Source: Arcanobacterium buesumense
GTDB taxonomy: Bacteria > Actinomycetota > Actinomycetes > Actinomycetales > Actinomycetaceae
Assembly (NCBI RefSeq): GCF_012563545.1
Contig: NZ_CP050804.1
Coordinates: 1,426,001-1,490,000, forward strand
Reading direction: 5' to 3'
DNA: 64,000 nucleotides
Both the position numbers and the translations under genes were made by a program. Shown here piece after piece: positions 9,313 to 19,013 of this stretch (the stretch's first letter is position 1; each line of letters starts with the position of its first letter). Below the pieces are notes generated by a model, which saw only the letters and a program-made list of their open reading frames with translations, did no database searches and was not told the origin of the DNA.

Positions 9313-10596
9313 TCAGTGGGTCTGATCTAAATCTGGGTACAACGGGAAGCGATCAGTCAACGCACTGACGCGTTCACGCAACGCCGCAATATCGGCCGTT
9401 CGGCCATCACGCAATGCCACCGCGATAATATCTGCTACCTCAGTAAACTCGGCATCGCCAAAACCGCGAGTAGCCAATGCAGGTGTACCGATTCGCAGTC
9501 CGGAAGTGACAGCCGGTGGACGCGGATCGAACGGGATCGCATTACGATTAACAGTAATACCAATCTCGTGTAGCAAATCCTCAGCTTCTTGGCCATTTAA
9601 TTCATGGTTGCGCAGATCGACCAAAACCAAATGAACATCTGTGCCACCGGTCAACACCGATACACCCTTATCAGCAACATCAGATTCAACAAGGCGCTGC
9701 GCCAAAATCTTTGCACCGCGCAAGGTCCGCTCTTGGCGATCCTTGAATTCTGGTGTTGCAGCCAGTTTCAATGCAACTGCTTTCGCGGCAATCACATGCA
9801 TCAGCGGGCCACCTTGTTGACCAGGGAAAACTGCCGAGTTCAATTTCTTCCCCAAAGACGCATCACGAGACAGAATCATGCCCGAGCGTGGACCGCCGAT
9901 GGTCTTGTGGATCGTCGTCGTCACCACGTCAGCATACGGAACTGGGTTCGGATGCAAACCAGCCGCAACAAGACCAGCAAAATGCGCCATATCTACCCAC
10001 AAGTAGGCACCAACTTCATCCGCGATCTCCCGGAAAGCTGCAAAATCTACGTGACGCGGATAAGCCGACCAGCCAGCAATAATCATCTTCGGCTTGTGCT
10101 CACGGGCAAGCCGACGGACCTCATCCATATCAATCAGATAGGTTTGCGGATCAACACCGTAAGAAACGATGTTGAAGTTCTTTCCTGAAAAATTGATCTT
10201 CATGCCGTGCGTTAGATGACCACCATGAGCCAACGACAATCCCATTACCGTATCGCCATGTTGCAACAATGCATGATAAATTGCGGCATTCGCTTGAGCA
10301 CCCGCATGCGGCTGAACATTGACATACTCTGCACCAAAAAGCTTCTTCGCGCGTTCAATCGCTAAATTTTCCGCAATATCAACAAACTCACAACCACCGT
10401 AATATCGCCGACCCGGATACCCCTCCGCGTACTTATTCGTCAACACCGAACCTTGAGCCTGCAATATTGCCCGTGGCACAAAATTCTCCGACGCAATCAT
10501 TTCTAATGTGGCGCGCTGACGACCCAGTTCATCTTCTAAAACCTGCGCAATGTCCGGATCTAACTCAGCAAGCGAGAGATTAAAGGAATCTGTCAC
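9313..10596 (-). CDS. glyA: Serine hydroxymethyltransferase
   Basis: GlyA converts serine and THF to glycine and methylene-THF using pyridoxal phosphate. The 427-residue protein shows the family start [11 protein letters not shown], the PLP lysine in [13 protein letters not shown] (Lys231), and [13 protein letters not shown] before it. Translation begins at GTG (10594-10596), six bases after GGAGG. It heads the operon with folD and is divergent from purU across 136 bases. No ZTP or glycine riboswitch consensus was seen in that gap. Confidence 0.96.
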   Translation of the reverse strand: MTDSFNLSLAELDPDIAQVLEDELGRQRATLEMIASENFVPRAILQAQGSVLTNKYAEGYPGRRYYGGCEFVDIAENLAIERAKKLFGAEYVNVQPHAGAQANAAIYHALLQHGDTVMGLSLAHGGHLTHGMKINFSGKNFNIVSYGVDPQTYLIDMDEVRRLAREHKPKMIIAGWSAYPRHVDFAAFREIADEVGAYLWVDMAHFAGLVAAGLHPNPVPYADVVTTTIHKTIGGPRSGMILSRDASLGKKLNSAVFPGQQGGPLMHVIAAKAVALKLAATPEFKDRQERTLRGAKILAQRLVESDVADKGVSVLTGGTDVHLVLVDLRNHELNGQEAEDLLHEIGITVNRNAIPFDPRPPAVTSGLRIGTPALATRGFGDAEFTEVADIIAVALRDGRTADIAALRERVSALTDRFPLYPDLDQTH

Positions 10597-10732
10597 TTCC
10601 AGCCTCCTTAAGGGTTTCCATAGTGGGTGAGTACATCTCTAGTCTACCCTCCCCCTCCAACACATTTAGCGATCAGCACTCACAAGCACAGTGAATTTCG
10701 CCGTCGTCGTCGAAAAAGCGTAAAATACCACT

Positions 10733-11593
10733 ATGGAAAAATCGGTATTGAACGCACACTCACTTATTTTTACAATTTCTTGCCCGGACCAGTCTGGAAT
10801 CGTCTACGCCGTCACCGGACTTTTAACCCAAGTAGGCGCTAATATCACCCAGTCGCAAGAATATCGTGACCCACGCCAAAACCGATTTTATATCCGTCTG
10901 CAAGCCGACGTCCCTGGCGGTCGGCTCACAATCGAAGCCGCATTCGCTGCCCTCGCGGCACGTTTCGAGATGGACTACACCATTTCCGACGCCAGCCCCA
11001 TGCGCACCATCATCATGTGCTCGAAGGACCCCCATTGTTTAACGGATTTACTTGCTAAACAACGCGAAGGACGGGTACCGATCGACGTTGTCGCCGTCGT
11101 TTCCAACCACGAAACATTGTGTCCACATGCCGATTTCTATGGCGTGCCATTTATTCATATTCCGGTGACAAAAGACACGAAAGCGGACGCAGAAGCACAG
11201 TTACTTAAACTTGTGGACGATTGCGACGCCGAACTGGTCGTTTTAGCCCGTTACATGCAGATTTTGTCCGACGACGTGTGCCAAGCATTAGCTGGTCGAA
11301 TCATTAATATTCATCATTCTTTCTTACCGTCATTCAAAGGCGCTCGACCATACGCCCAAGCTCATGCTCGCGGTGTCAAACTCATTGGCGCCACCGCGCA
11401 TTACGTCACTGCTGATCTTGACGAAGGACCAATTATTGAACAGGACGTCGCCCGCGTCTCGCATGCCCAAGATGTTCCCGAGCTACAAGCAATGGGTGCA
11501 GAAGTTGAACGCCAAGTCCTCTACCGCGCAGTGCGTTGGCATGCTGAACACCGTGTCCTTCACGATGGTTTACGTACCGTCGTCTTCGAATGA
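10733..11593 (+). CDS. purU: Formyltetrahydrofolate deformylase
   Basis: PurU hydrolyses 10-formyl-THF to formate and THF, balancing the one-carbon pool. The 286-residue protein has an N-terminal ACT domain (about residues 8-85, containing SCPDQSGIVYAVTG). A formyltransferase-fold catalytic domain follows, with NIHHSFLPSFKGARPY and DLDEGPIIEQD carrying the catalytic Asn, His and Asp set. It is divergent from glyA-folD, which make the same folate species, so the shared 136-base region is a likely control point. Confidence 0.94.
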   Translation: MEKSVLNAHSLIFTISCPDQSGIVYAVTGLLTQVGANITQSQEYRDPRQNRFYIRLQADVPGGRLTIEAAFAALAARFEMDYTISDASPMRTIIMCSKDPHCLTDLLAKQREGRVPIDVVAVVSNHETLCPHADFYGVPFIHIPVTKDTKADAEAQLLKLVDDCDAELVVLARYMQILSDDVCQALAGRIINIHHSFLPSFKGARPYAQAHARGVKLIGATAHYVTADLDEGPIIEQDVARVSHAQDVPELQAMGAEVERQVLYRAVRWHAEHRVLHDGLRTVVFE

Positions 11594-11623
11594 CACGGCA
11601 GTCACTGCATCACGTACCGCGAT

Positions 11624-12241
11624 CTACAGGTGATCGAGTAAGTGCGCTGGCACGATATCTGAGGCCGACTTATCCGCTGGCAAAGCCTTACACACCCGCG
11701 CCGGACTGCCTACTGCTATCATATTTGCCGGAATATCTTTCGTCACTACCGAGCCAGCGCCAATGACGCTATTATCCCCGATGGTGACACCGGGCAGTAC
11801 CATAACCCCGGCGCCGAGCCACACATTATCTCCGACGACGATCGGGCTACCGCCCTCCCAACCTTCACAACGTAGCGTAGATTCGAGCGGATGCCACGCA
11901 GTTAAGAGTTGTACCTGCGGGGCAATCTGACAGTTTTTCCCGATAGTAATCGGGGCGACATCAAGGAAAATGCAATCGTAGTTAATGAATGTTCCATCAC
12001 CAATCCTCACGTGTTGACCATAGTCAACACGCAACGGCGCCCGCACAATCACGCCCTCCCCCACGCTACCTAACCAACACGTGAGGACCTGATAATGCGC
12101 GTCCCAATCGGCTGACGGCAACGCATTAAATTCATCTTGGCAAGCCATCGCATGGCGATGAATCTCTTGAAACTTTTGGCCTTCAGGCTTGTAGAGTTCG
12201 CCATTGAGCATACGCTGGTACAGTTCTTCATCACGAGTCAT
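11624..12241 (-). CDS. Sugar O-acetyltransferase (maltose/galactoside acetyltransferase type)
   Basis: The 205-residue left-handed beta-helix acetyltransferase has the Maa/LacA N-terminus (RMLNGELYKPEG), a hexapeptide-repeat core (VWLGAGVMVLPGVTIGDNSV) and the active-site region ITIGKNCQIAPQVQLLTA followed by H in AWHPLE. It transfers acetyl from acetyl-CoA to a sugar hydroxyl. The gene lies 15 bases after the response-regulator gene and has no obvious ribosome site, so it may be the third gene of the two-component operon. A direct role in that signalling system is not implied. Confidence 0.85.
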   Translation of the reverse strand: MTRDEELYQRMLNGELYKPEGQKFQEIHRHAMACQDEFNALPSADWDAHYQVLTCWLGSVGEGVIVRAPLRVDYGQHVRIGDGTFINYDCIFLDVAPITIGKNCQIAPQVQLLTAWHPLESTLRCEGWEGGSPIVVGDNVWLGAGVMVLPGVTIGDNSVIGAGSVVTKDIPANMIAVGSPARVCKALPADKSASDIVPAHLLDHL

Positions 12242-12256
12242 ACGAGCCAGTCTACG

Positions 12257-12925
12257 CTACTCAATCCCGCGAGCTGCGGCCCACCGGGAAAGCTCATGGC
12301 GATTCGATAATTGGAGTTTGCGCAACACTGCTGAGACATGTGTTTCCACCGTTTTAATGGAAATAAATAATTCCCCTGCCGTCTCTCGGTAGGTATATCC
12401 CCGAGCGATTAACCGCATAACCTCTTGTTCGCGCTCCGAAAGCCGATCCAATTCTTCATCGCGTTCGGCTACGTCTGCCGCTTGCGCGCCAAAGGCATCA
12501 AGCACAAAACCTGCCAGCCGTGGAGAGAATGCGGCGTCTCCAGCGGCAACCCGCCTGATGGCTTCCACAAGTTCTTCAGCACTAACTGCTTTTGTCACAT
12601 AACCGCGAGCGCCCGCACGAATAACGGCAACGACGTCGTCGGCCGCATCAGATACTGACAACGCCAAAAAACGAGTAGGAACCCCACCAGCTAAAACCCG
12701 ACGGGCAACCTCAGCACCACCACCGCCGTGGCCTCCTGGAAGATGCACGTCAAGCAACACGACATCGGGAACAGTCTCACTTGCCAGACTAGTCAATACT
12801 GCCACGGCACTATCAACGGAATCAGCTTCGCCCACACAATCAACATCCGAAAACTGCGCAAGTTGTGCCCGCACACCAGCACGAACCAAGCCATGATCGT
12901 CAACAATAAATACCGTCAAACTCAC
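12257..12925 (-). CDS. NarL/LuxR-family response regulator
   Basis: The 222-residue DNA-binding response regulator has a receiver domain with acidic pocket (FIVDDHG) and phospho-acceptor Asp59 in VVLLDVHLPGG. Its C-terminal LuxR helix-turn-helix carries LSEREQEVMRLIARGYTYRE and SIKTVETHVSAVLRKL. A glycine-rich insertion GGHGGGGAEVARR follows the acceptor Asp. The start is GTG, overlapping the kinase stop by four bases (GTGA), so kinase and regulator are translationally coupled. The partner is the PspC-domain histidine kinase just upstream, and likely targets are the divergent PspC genes. Confidence 0.94.
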   Translation of the reverse strand: MSLTVFIVDDHGLVRAGVRAQLAQFSDVDCVGEADSVDSAVAVLTSLASETVPDVVLLDVHLPGGHGGGGAEVARRVLAGGVPTRFLALSVSDAADDVVAVIRAGARGYVTKAVSAEELVEAIRRVAAGDAAFSPRLAGFVLDAFGAQAADVAERDEELDRLSEREQEVMRLIARGYTYRETAGELFISIKTVETHVSAVLRKLQLSNRHELSRWAAARGIE

Positions 12926-14145
12926 GACGCACTCCCTTTAACAACCCGCATCCGCACCTCTGAACCACCGCTAGGTAATGGCGAACGGATCTCCACTTCT
13001 CCCCCAACTTTAGCAAGACGTCCTCGAATTGAGTCCCTAATTCCAGCGCGGTCACTCGGAATAGTATCCACATCAAACCCTGGTCCGCGATCACGAACAA
13101 AAACTTCGCATACCTCATCACTAAGCTGCGCAAAAAGCGAAATCTTTCCCGGAGCATGCTTCGCCGCATTCGTTAACGCTTCCCGGCTAGCGCCCAACAG
13201 CGCTTGAGTCAGCGAACTCGGTTGTGCGTCACCCGTTACCACAACGTCAATCTCAGTATGGAACTTCTCATCAGTATCTGCCGCGATATGGGCAATATCG
13301 TCGGCAACTGACGTTCCTTCCACCGCACGATCAGAATACAAATAGCGACGCAAATCCCGCTCCTGCGCCCGTGCCAGACTCGCCACTTCCTCCGGAGAAT
13401 CTGCCCGCGAACGAATAAGCGCCAATGTTTGGAGTACCGAATCATGCAGATGAGCCGCAATATCGGCCCGCTCCGACTCGCGGATCCGCTGGGTATATTC
13501 ATCACGCAACTGAGTACGGTTATGTAACAACACTGGAAGCACAACCACTGCCAGCGCTGCTACCACCGCCAGCCCGACCCCTAGACTCGCCATCGTCTGA
13601 TAAAAACCATACTGCGTACTGGTAAAGGTCAATGCACCACTGATAGCAATTAACGCTCCGGTAATCGTCCACCCAATCGGAGCTGAATCATTACCGACAG
13701 GATGTGACCACGCAATTCCAGCACCGGCCAAAATAATCAATACCGGAATCAGATTTCCACCATAGCCACCATTAACTAGCGCGATTCCCACGGCGCTAGC
13801 TAGCAAAATAAGCGCAGTGAGGAACAGTGGCCGACGATTCGTATTTTTAACTTCCGGAGTATTTGCTAATGCCGGAATTAATCGACGTCGGCGGGCGCAA
13901 AGGCCACTATCTTGAGGCATCGACACTGCCAACACCACATATGCCATCACGCCAACACCAAAAAATGGCGTTGCTAAAACAAACGCCCATCGCCAGGCAA
14001 CTACCGAACCACCCAAATGCACACTCAAACCACGCGCCACGCCCGCAATCACACGCGGTGAGCGCCGCGTTAGCGCCGGCCGTTCCGATACTCCAGGAGC
14101 ACGCAAATGCGAATAGTCATTATTCCTCGTCATAACATCTATCAT
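12922..14145 (-). CDS. Sensor histidine kinase with N-terminal PspC domain
   Basis: This membrane kinase phosphorylates the adjacent NarL-type regulator. Order: PspC domain (RRSPRVIAGVARGLSVHLGG), several membrane segments, a HisKA_3 dimerisation helix with the phospho-acceptor in AAHLHDSVLQTL, and an HATPase domain with ALTNAAKHA and DRGPGFD. I place the start at ATG 14143-14145, because GGAGG lies eight bases upstream (14154-14158), rather than at the longest open frame (14184). The kinase is divergent from another PspC-domain gene. The pair resembles actinobacterial cell-envelope stress systems; the signal is unknown. Confidence 0.92.
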   Translation of the reverse strand: MIDVMTRNNDYSHLRAPGVSERPALTRRSPRVIAGVARGLSVHLGGSVVAWRWAFVLATPFFGVGVMAYVVLAVSMPQDSGLCARRRRLIPALANTPEVKNTNRRPLFLTALILLASAVGIALVNGGYGGNLIPVLIILAGAGIAWSHPVGNDSAPIGWTITGALIAISGALTFTSTQYGFYQTMASLGVGLAVVAALAVVVLPVLLHNRTQLRDEYTQRIRESERADIAAHLHDSVLQTLALIRSRADSPEEVASLARAQERDLRRYLYSDRAVEGTSVADDIAHIAADTDEKFHTEIDVVVTGDAQPSSLTQALLGASREALTNAAKHAPGKISLFAQLSDEVCEVFVRDRGPGFDVDTIPSDRAGIRDSIRGRLAKVGGEVEIRSPLPSGGSEVRMRVVKGSAS

Positions 14146-14249
14146 CACACATGCCTCCCACATATTTTGACCCCTGAGTAGCAAAATCAGGGACGAATCA
14201 GGGTGTCACCTCATAGCCACAATGCCCTTCCATCTGACACGATAAAAAC

Positions 14250-15644
14250 ATGAACATTTTTGAACGCTTGACCGCCCAGCCATTACGGCGGACCGACGAT
14301 GGATACCTCGGTGGCATCTGCGCAGGGTTATCACACCGTTGGGAAATTTCCCCTCTCTTACTACGCCTCGCATTTATTATCATGTCGTTCTTTGGCGGCA
14401 TCGGCGTCCTTGCCTACGGTATTGCGTGGCTTCTCCTACCACACGATCCAGATAATCGTATCGAGCTTAACGAAGTGGTCGAAGGCAGACTCTCTGGCGG
14501 GTTCGCAGCCAGCCTTGCAATGCTAGCAATCGGCGTCTGGCTCTTCTTCGAACAGCTTGCTCACGCCCGCTGGTTCTTCTTTTCTCGGTTTACTGGTTCC
14601 TTCATCACTGTTATTGCAGTCGTCGTCGTGGCGGTCATCGTCTTGCGAAATAAACAAGACACAACCCCGCAGCCAGCTCCTTCTACATCTCCTTCAGCAG
14701 AGGAAAACACAACTATGCTAACGCCAACTTCGCCAACGCAAGCAGAAAACATGCCCCCACTAAAACCCGTGGCATCTCAGTCATACTCTCGCACTCCGGT
14801 AGTATCTGGGACATACATTCTCATCACTTTAGCGTTAAGCGCCGCCGGAGCCGCAATCACTATGCTGGCTACACAGCGCACACTCGCATCTGCACTATTG
14901 GTACTCGGAGTGCCACTGACGATTCTTGGCATCGGTATCGTATGGGCCGGCATACGTAGAAAACGAAGTAGCTGGCTAAGTTTCATCGCAATGTTACTTG
15001 TATTTCCGGCCTTTACACTTGTTTCGTTGTCCTTCGTTGTTCCGACAAACATCATGAACACGCCACACCTAGACTTTTTCGGCAGTGGGGCACGCACCGG
15101 TTCTACAAGCATCTTTGACCAGCAAGAACGTCGCACTACACAGCTTGCCGACGGTAGCGAAATCAGCGCTGTTTTCGCCGATCCCAACTTTTTCCTCGAT
15201 CGTGACGATCCAGTTATTTTAGAGATCGCCCTGACCGGACAAATATCCATGAACGATTTAGGTGGCTGGGAAATACGCAACCATAATGCCGAGACTTTTA
15301 CTACCAACACCCCGCACATATATTCTCTCAAAACCGATGAAGACTTCGATGGCTCTCACGGTGAGGGGCCAATTAATATTAACGATTGGTATGTCATCCC
15401 AAACAATGTCATGCTCAATCCTTCACGATCCCCTAAAGTGCACGTGACAGTTATTAGTCCGGCAGCACAAAAAGATCCACAACTGGCTCGTCACATTAAG
15501 GTCAATTACGGCTTTGGTGACGTGAGCTTATCCGAAAAAATCCAAGGTAACGATGCTGTTGCATTCATTGCCCGCCAACGCGGGATCCCCATTGATTCCG
15601 ACACACCAGATTTAGCCGCAAACTCAACACAATCGACAAAATAG
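14250..15644 (+). CDS. PspC-domain membrane protein
   Basis: The 464-residue protein begins with a PspC domain (RRTDDGYLGGICAGLSHRWE, residues 12-31, then a paired hydrophobic segment). Further membrane helices follow, then a Pro/Ser/Thr-rich linker (residues about 135-175), more helices and a probably extracytoplasmic C-terminal domain of about 200 residues. The end contains GFGDVSLSEK, loosely like the LiaF-type C-terminal fold. No ribosome site precedes the ATG. It is divergent from the PspC histidine kinase and is probably a sensor or effector of that system. Function is inferred from domain and context only. Confidence 0.8.
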   Translation: MNIFERLTAQPLRRTDDGYLGGICAGLSHRWEISPLLLRLAFIIMSFFGGIGVLAYGIAWLLLPHDPDNRIELNEVVEGRLSGGFAASLAMLAIGVWLFFEQLAHARWFFFSRFTGSFITVIAVVVVAVIVLRNKQDTTPQPAPSTSPSAEENTTMLTPTSPTQAENMPPLKPVASQSYSRTPVVSGTYILITLALSAAGAAITMLATQRTLASALLVLGVPLTILGIGIVWAGIRRKRSSWLSFIAMLLVFPAFTLVSLSFVVPTNIMNTPHLDFFGSGARTGSTSIFDQQERRTTQLADGSEISAVFADPNFFLDRDDPVILEIALTGQISMNDLGGWEIRNHNAETFTTNTPHIYSLKTDEDFDGSHGEGPININDWYVIPNNVMLNPSRSPKVHVTVISPAAQKDPQLARHIKVNYGFGDVSLSEKIQGNDAVAFIARQRGIPIDSDTPDLAANSTQSTK

Positions 15645-15653
15645 GAGATCACC

Positions 15654-15941
15654 ATGAAAATCGGAACATTCTTATGGGGCATAGTTATCGCCGTTTGCGG
15701 TGCAGTGGCTATCATCCGTGGCACTAGTACCCAGCTTGATCCATCTACGCTTGTCATCGCATTACTGCTTGTCTTTGCCGCTGCCTGCACCGTAGCAGCC
15801 TTTGTTCCCACGCGACGCCAGGAAAAAGAACCTGAGATGTATGCGCAAACTGCGCCAGCTTCTCACTCACCAACCATGTCACCTAGTCAGACTGAGCGGT
15901 TCGAGGTAGAGCCATCTGCCGAGCCGTCTCACGAAGCGTGA
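15654..15941 (+). CDS. Small two-helix membrane protein
   Basis: The 95-residue protein has two hydrophobic segments (residues 4-21 and 31-51) and a polar tail rich in Ser, Pro and Glu. ATG follows a GGAGATCACC ribosome site only nine bases after the PspC gene, so the two are cotranscribed. No family was recognised. Its last 63 bases overlap the 3' end of the convergent SEC-C gene, so the two transcripts are complementary there. Confidence 0.7.
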   Translation: MKIGTFLWGIVIAVCGAVAIIRGTSTQLDPSTLVIALLLVFAAACTVAAFVPTRRQEKEPEMYAQTAPASHSPTMSPSQTERFEVEPSAEPSHEA

Positions 15942-16241
15942 ACGTTCATGAAGACTGCCCTTCTCTCCTGATGATTGATCAAAATATGAAGCGATAAACT
16001 CGACTTCATCCCCAGATGCATCAATGATCTCCAATCCCGTCCAGCGGATTCCTTGAGTGGAAACATCCGGTGGGCGGGTTTTTGGATGCCATGAGGTGAA
16101 CACGAAGTCATCCCGGCCAAGAGCATAGGCACAGTACCTAGCACGCATTAATTCCTCGGGACGATCCGCTAAGCGCACACTGTCATGGAGCGGTTCGCAA
16201 CAATCGGCATAGATTTTACCGGATTCACATGGGCATTTCAT
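15879..16241 (-). CDS. YchJ-like SEC-C motif protein (UPF0225)
   Basis: The 120-residue protein starts MKCPCESGKIYADCC, a SEC-C zinc-binding motif (CxC...CC) at the very N-terminus. A YchJ/NTF2-like domain follows (LMRARYCAYALGRDDFV). I use ATG 16239-16241, which has GGAGAAACT directly upstream; the longer open frame to 16370 runs through a terminator region and is rejected. Function is unknown, as for the family. The stop lies inside the convergent small membrane protein gene. Confidence 0.88.
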   Translation of the reverse strand: MKCPCESGKIYADCCEPLHDSVRLADRPEELMRARYCAYALGRDDFVFTSWHPKTRPPDVSTQGIRWTGLEIIDASGDEVEFIASYFDQSSGEKGSLHERSRFVRRLGRWLYLEPLSLTR

Positions 16242-16354
16242 AGTTTCTCCTATTCGAGGTATAAGGGAAACCGGGTAATAGCGCAAACCTAGAGCTATAT
16301 GGCCGGGGTTTGCGCGATTACCACGATTAGCCGACACTTTTCGGACGGTAACGC

Positions 16355-16383
16355 AAAAGGCGGGGACCACGTCCCCGCCTTTT
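16355..16383 (-). terminator. Rho-independent terminator of mdh
   Basis: A perfect 13-bp stem (16355-16367 with 16371-16383) has a three-base CAC loop and A/T tails on both sides. It can act bidirectionally but lies 15 bases after the mdh stop. Confidence 0.9.
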
Positions 16384-16397
16384 GGTGGAAATCAATC

Positions 16398-17411
<1,014 letters not shown>

Positions 17412-17592
17412 CTATGGCGCTGTTCGTTATTGAAACATGACGCCAGTTTGTCGTTGAGCGAGATGAATTCTCACACCACTTCTAAGAATACCTTGCCAAC
17501 GAGTTATTCTGGGTGGCATTTAGTCCCGCTCGTCGTCTCAAGTTTGCCATCACTAGCCGGAGACATTGTGTTCGGCGGTTTTCCGCCATAAG

Positions 17593-17645
17593 TTGTATTG
17601 ACACAATCCTTGTATTTAACTATATTAATTTTGTATCAACACAAT
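17593..17645 (+). promoter_or_regulatory. Promoter with two palindromic operators for the GntR-controlled operon
   Basis: A near-consensus promoter, TTGACA (17598-17603), 17-base spacer, TATATT (17621-17626), precedes the membrane-protein gene. Two imperfect palindromes, TTGTATTGACACAA (17593-17606) and TTGTATCAACACAA (17631-17644), cover the -35 box and the expected transcription start. They are 38 bases apart and differ at two positions. The arrangement fits repression by the downstream YtrA-type GntR regulator. Confidence 0.75.
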
Positions 17646-17665
17646 GCGTTTACCGAGGAGAAGCT

Positions 17666-18532
17666 ATGGATTCGTGGATTCCACTCTTACTGAATACTGG
17701 AGCTATCCTCATCGGCTCTGTATTTGCCTACTTGGTTTGCGTAATCATCCCGATAACTCATCGCATAGAAATTCGGCAGACGTCCCACTTTCCACCACAC
17801 ACAATTCCGTTACCGCCACCTAGCATAAACTTCATTCAGCGCCTTCAATGGCGCGAACAAGTTATTAAATCTAAACTTACAATTGCTTTTATCGTTATTT
17901 GTGTTGTCCAAATAGCTTTATTTGCTACAGTTCCTAGCTTTCCCCATTTTTCATTTCCCCTTAGCCTGCTACTAGGCTTGTTTATTCAGAGCTATCTTCG
18001 TATGCGCACTGACATGAAAGCTCTGTTAAACCCAACAACTTATCCTCAAACATCGCTAGATGCCAATCGCGTCTCGCGTGGCATTCAACTTCAATTCACT
18101 GATTACCTTCCTATGTGGGCGATACTAGGATATTTTGGCGCATCTCTTATCCCCCAACTGTTATGGATCTTCATCCAGCTACCTCACCTACCTCGACAAA
18201 CTATATGGGTCTTCATGCTACTTGGCGCAAATATAGTGAGTATTCTCGGAATTTTCGTGATATCTCGCTATGCACGAACTCCAATTATTGCCTACGATAT
18301 TGAAGATATTCATTGGGAAGACGATATACGTGCTGAATCAACAAATACGTTAATCCTTTCAACAGCCGTGATCCCCTGGGGGATTCCATTGGTAGCAGAA
18401 AATTTTTCCGCTTCGGCTGTGCCACTAGCACTCATGATGATTTATCTCGTTGCCGTACTCGTGATGGTAGGCATCTTCTATTGGGCTTCTCGCCAATATG
18501 CTCGACATATGTGGAGAGAAGTTAGCTCATGA
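17666..18532 (+). CDS. Multi-pass membrane protein, GntR-operon partner
   Basis: The 288-residue protein has about seven hydrophobic segments, with an N-terminal anchor and a final pair. I place the start at ATG 17666, six bases after GAGGAG; the longer open frame begins upstream of the promoter and is rejected. No enzymatic motif is visible, and a DUF1648-like relation is possible but not demonstrated. It overlaps the GntR gene by four bases (ATGA). Membrane proteins paired with YtrA-type regulators often respond to envelope stress or antibiotics; applying that here is inference. Confidence 0.75.
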   Translation: MDSWIPLLLNTGAILIGSVFAYLVCVIIPITHRIEIRQTSHFPPHTIPLPPPSINFIQRLQWREQVIKSKLTIAFIVICVVQIALFATVPSFPHFSFPLSLLLGLFIQSYLRMRTDMKALLNPTTYPQTSLDANRVSRGIQLQFTDYLPMWAILGYFGASLIPQLLWIFIQLPHLPRQTIWVFMLLGANIVSILGIFVISRYARTPIIAYDIEDIHWEDDIRAESTNTLILSTAVIPWGIPLVAENFSASAVPLALMMIYLVAVLVMVGIFYWASRQYARHMWREVSS

Positions 18533-18927
18533 TTTTTTCTATTGACCCATCACTAGACGTTCCACCCTACGAACAGATCATCAATCAGATCGTTGCTGGT
18601 ATTCGAAGCAAGCAATTACTTGTGGATACACGACTGGCTCCAGTGCGTCATTTAGCTGTAGAACTCGGAGTATCACCAGGAACCGTAGCGCGCGCCTACA
18701 AAGATTTAGAAACTGCGGGAATTTTACAAACGCGCGGACGAAACGGCACCTTTGTTTGCGCAATTCCCGATACTGCGCAAACCACGTCTCCTGCTAGTTT
18801 GGAAACTGCTCTTGCCGGGCTCATCAGATATGCACACGCTGAAGGTATCACGCTTGACGATCTACTCACTCGCGTTCGCACAGCGTTCTATTACAATAGC
18901 GCAGAGCCTAACGAAAGCGACAAGTAA
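18529..18927 (+). CDS. GntR-family transcriptional regulator (YtrA subfamily)
   Basis: The 132-residue regulator has the YtrA start PPYEQIINQIVAGIRSKQL and a winged helix with LAVELGVSPGTVARAYKDLE followed by GILQTRGRNGTFV. The C-terminal part is short with no ligand domain, typical of the subfamily. It is translationally coupled to the membrane protein upstream. Two palindromes over the operon promoter are its probable autoregulatory sites. Confidence 0.92.
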   Translation: MIFSIDPSLDVPPYEQIINQIVAGIRSKQLLVDTRLAPVRHLAVELGVSPGTVARAYKDLETAGILQTRGRNGTFVCAIPDTAQTTSPASLETALAGLIRYAHAEGITLDDLLTRVRTAFYYNSAEPNESDK

Positions 18928-18973
18928 TCGAACTCGCTAGCGATAATATCTCCGGCAAACTTCACCATAGTAT

Positions 18974-19004
18974 GAGGCAGGCCAGCTAATATCTGGCCTG
19001 CCTC
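18974..19004 (-). terminator. Terminator of pgi
   Basis: A perfect 12-bp GC-rich stem (18974-18985 with 18993-19004) has a seven-base loop. It lies ten bases after the pgi stop and can also end the convergent GntR transcript. Confidence 0.85.
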
Positions 19005-19013
19005 AATCTGCGG

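Noticed and set aside
9604-10188. 194-codon plus-strand frame inside glyA
   Set aside because: It is a shadow of the strongly conserved glyA coding strand, with no family match or start signal.
10597-10732. ZTP or glycine riboswitch before glyA
   Set aside because: The short leader lacks the conserved sequence blocks of either class as far as I can read.
14777-15331. 184-codon minus-strand frame opposite the PspC gene
   Set aside because: Antisense shadow. The plus-strand PspC frame has conserved domain structure and continues through it.
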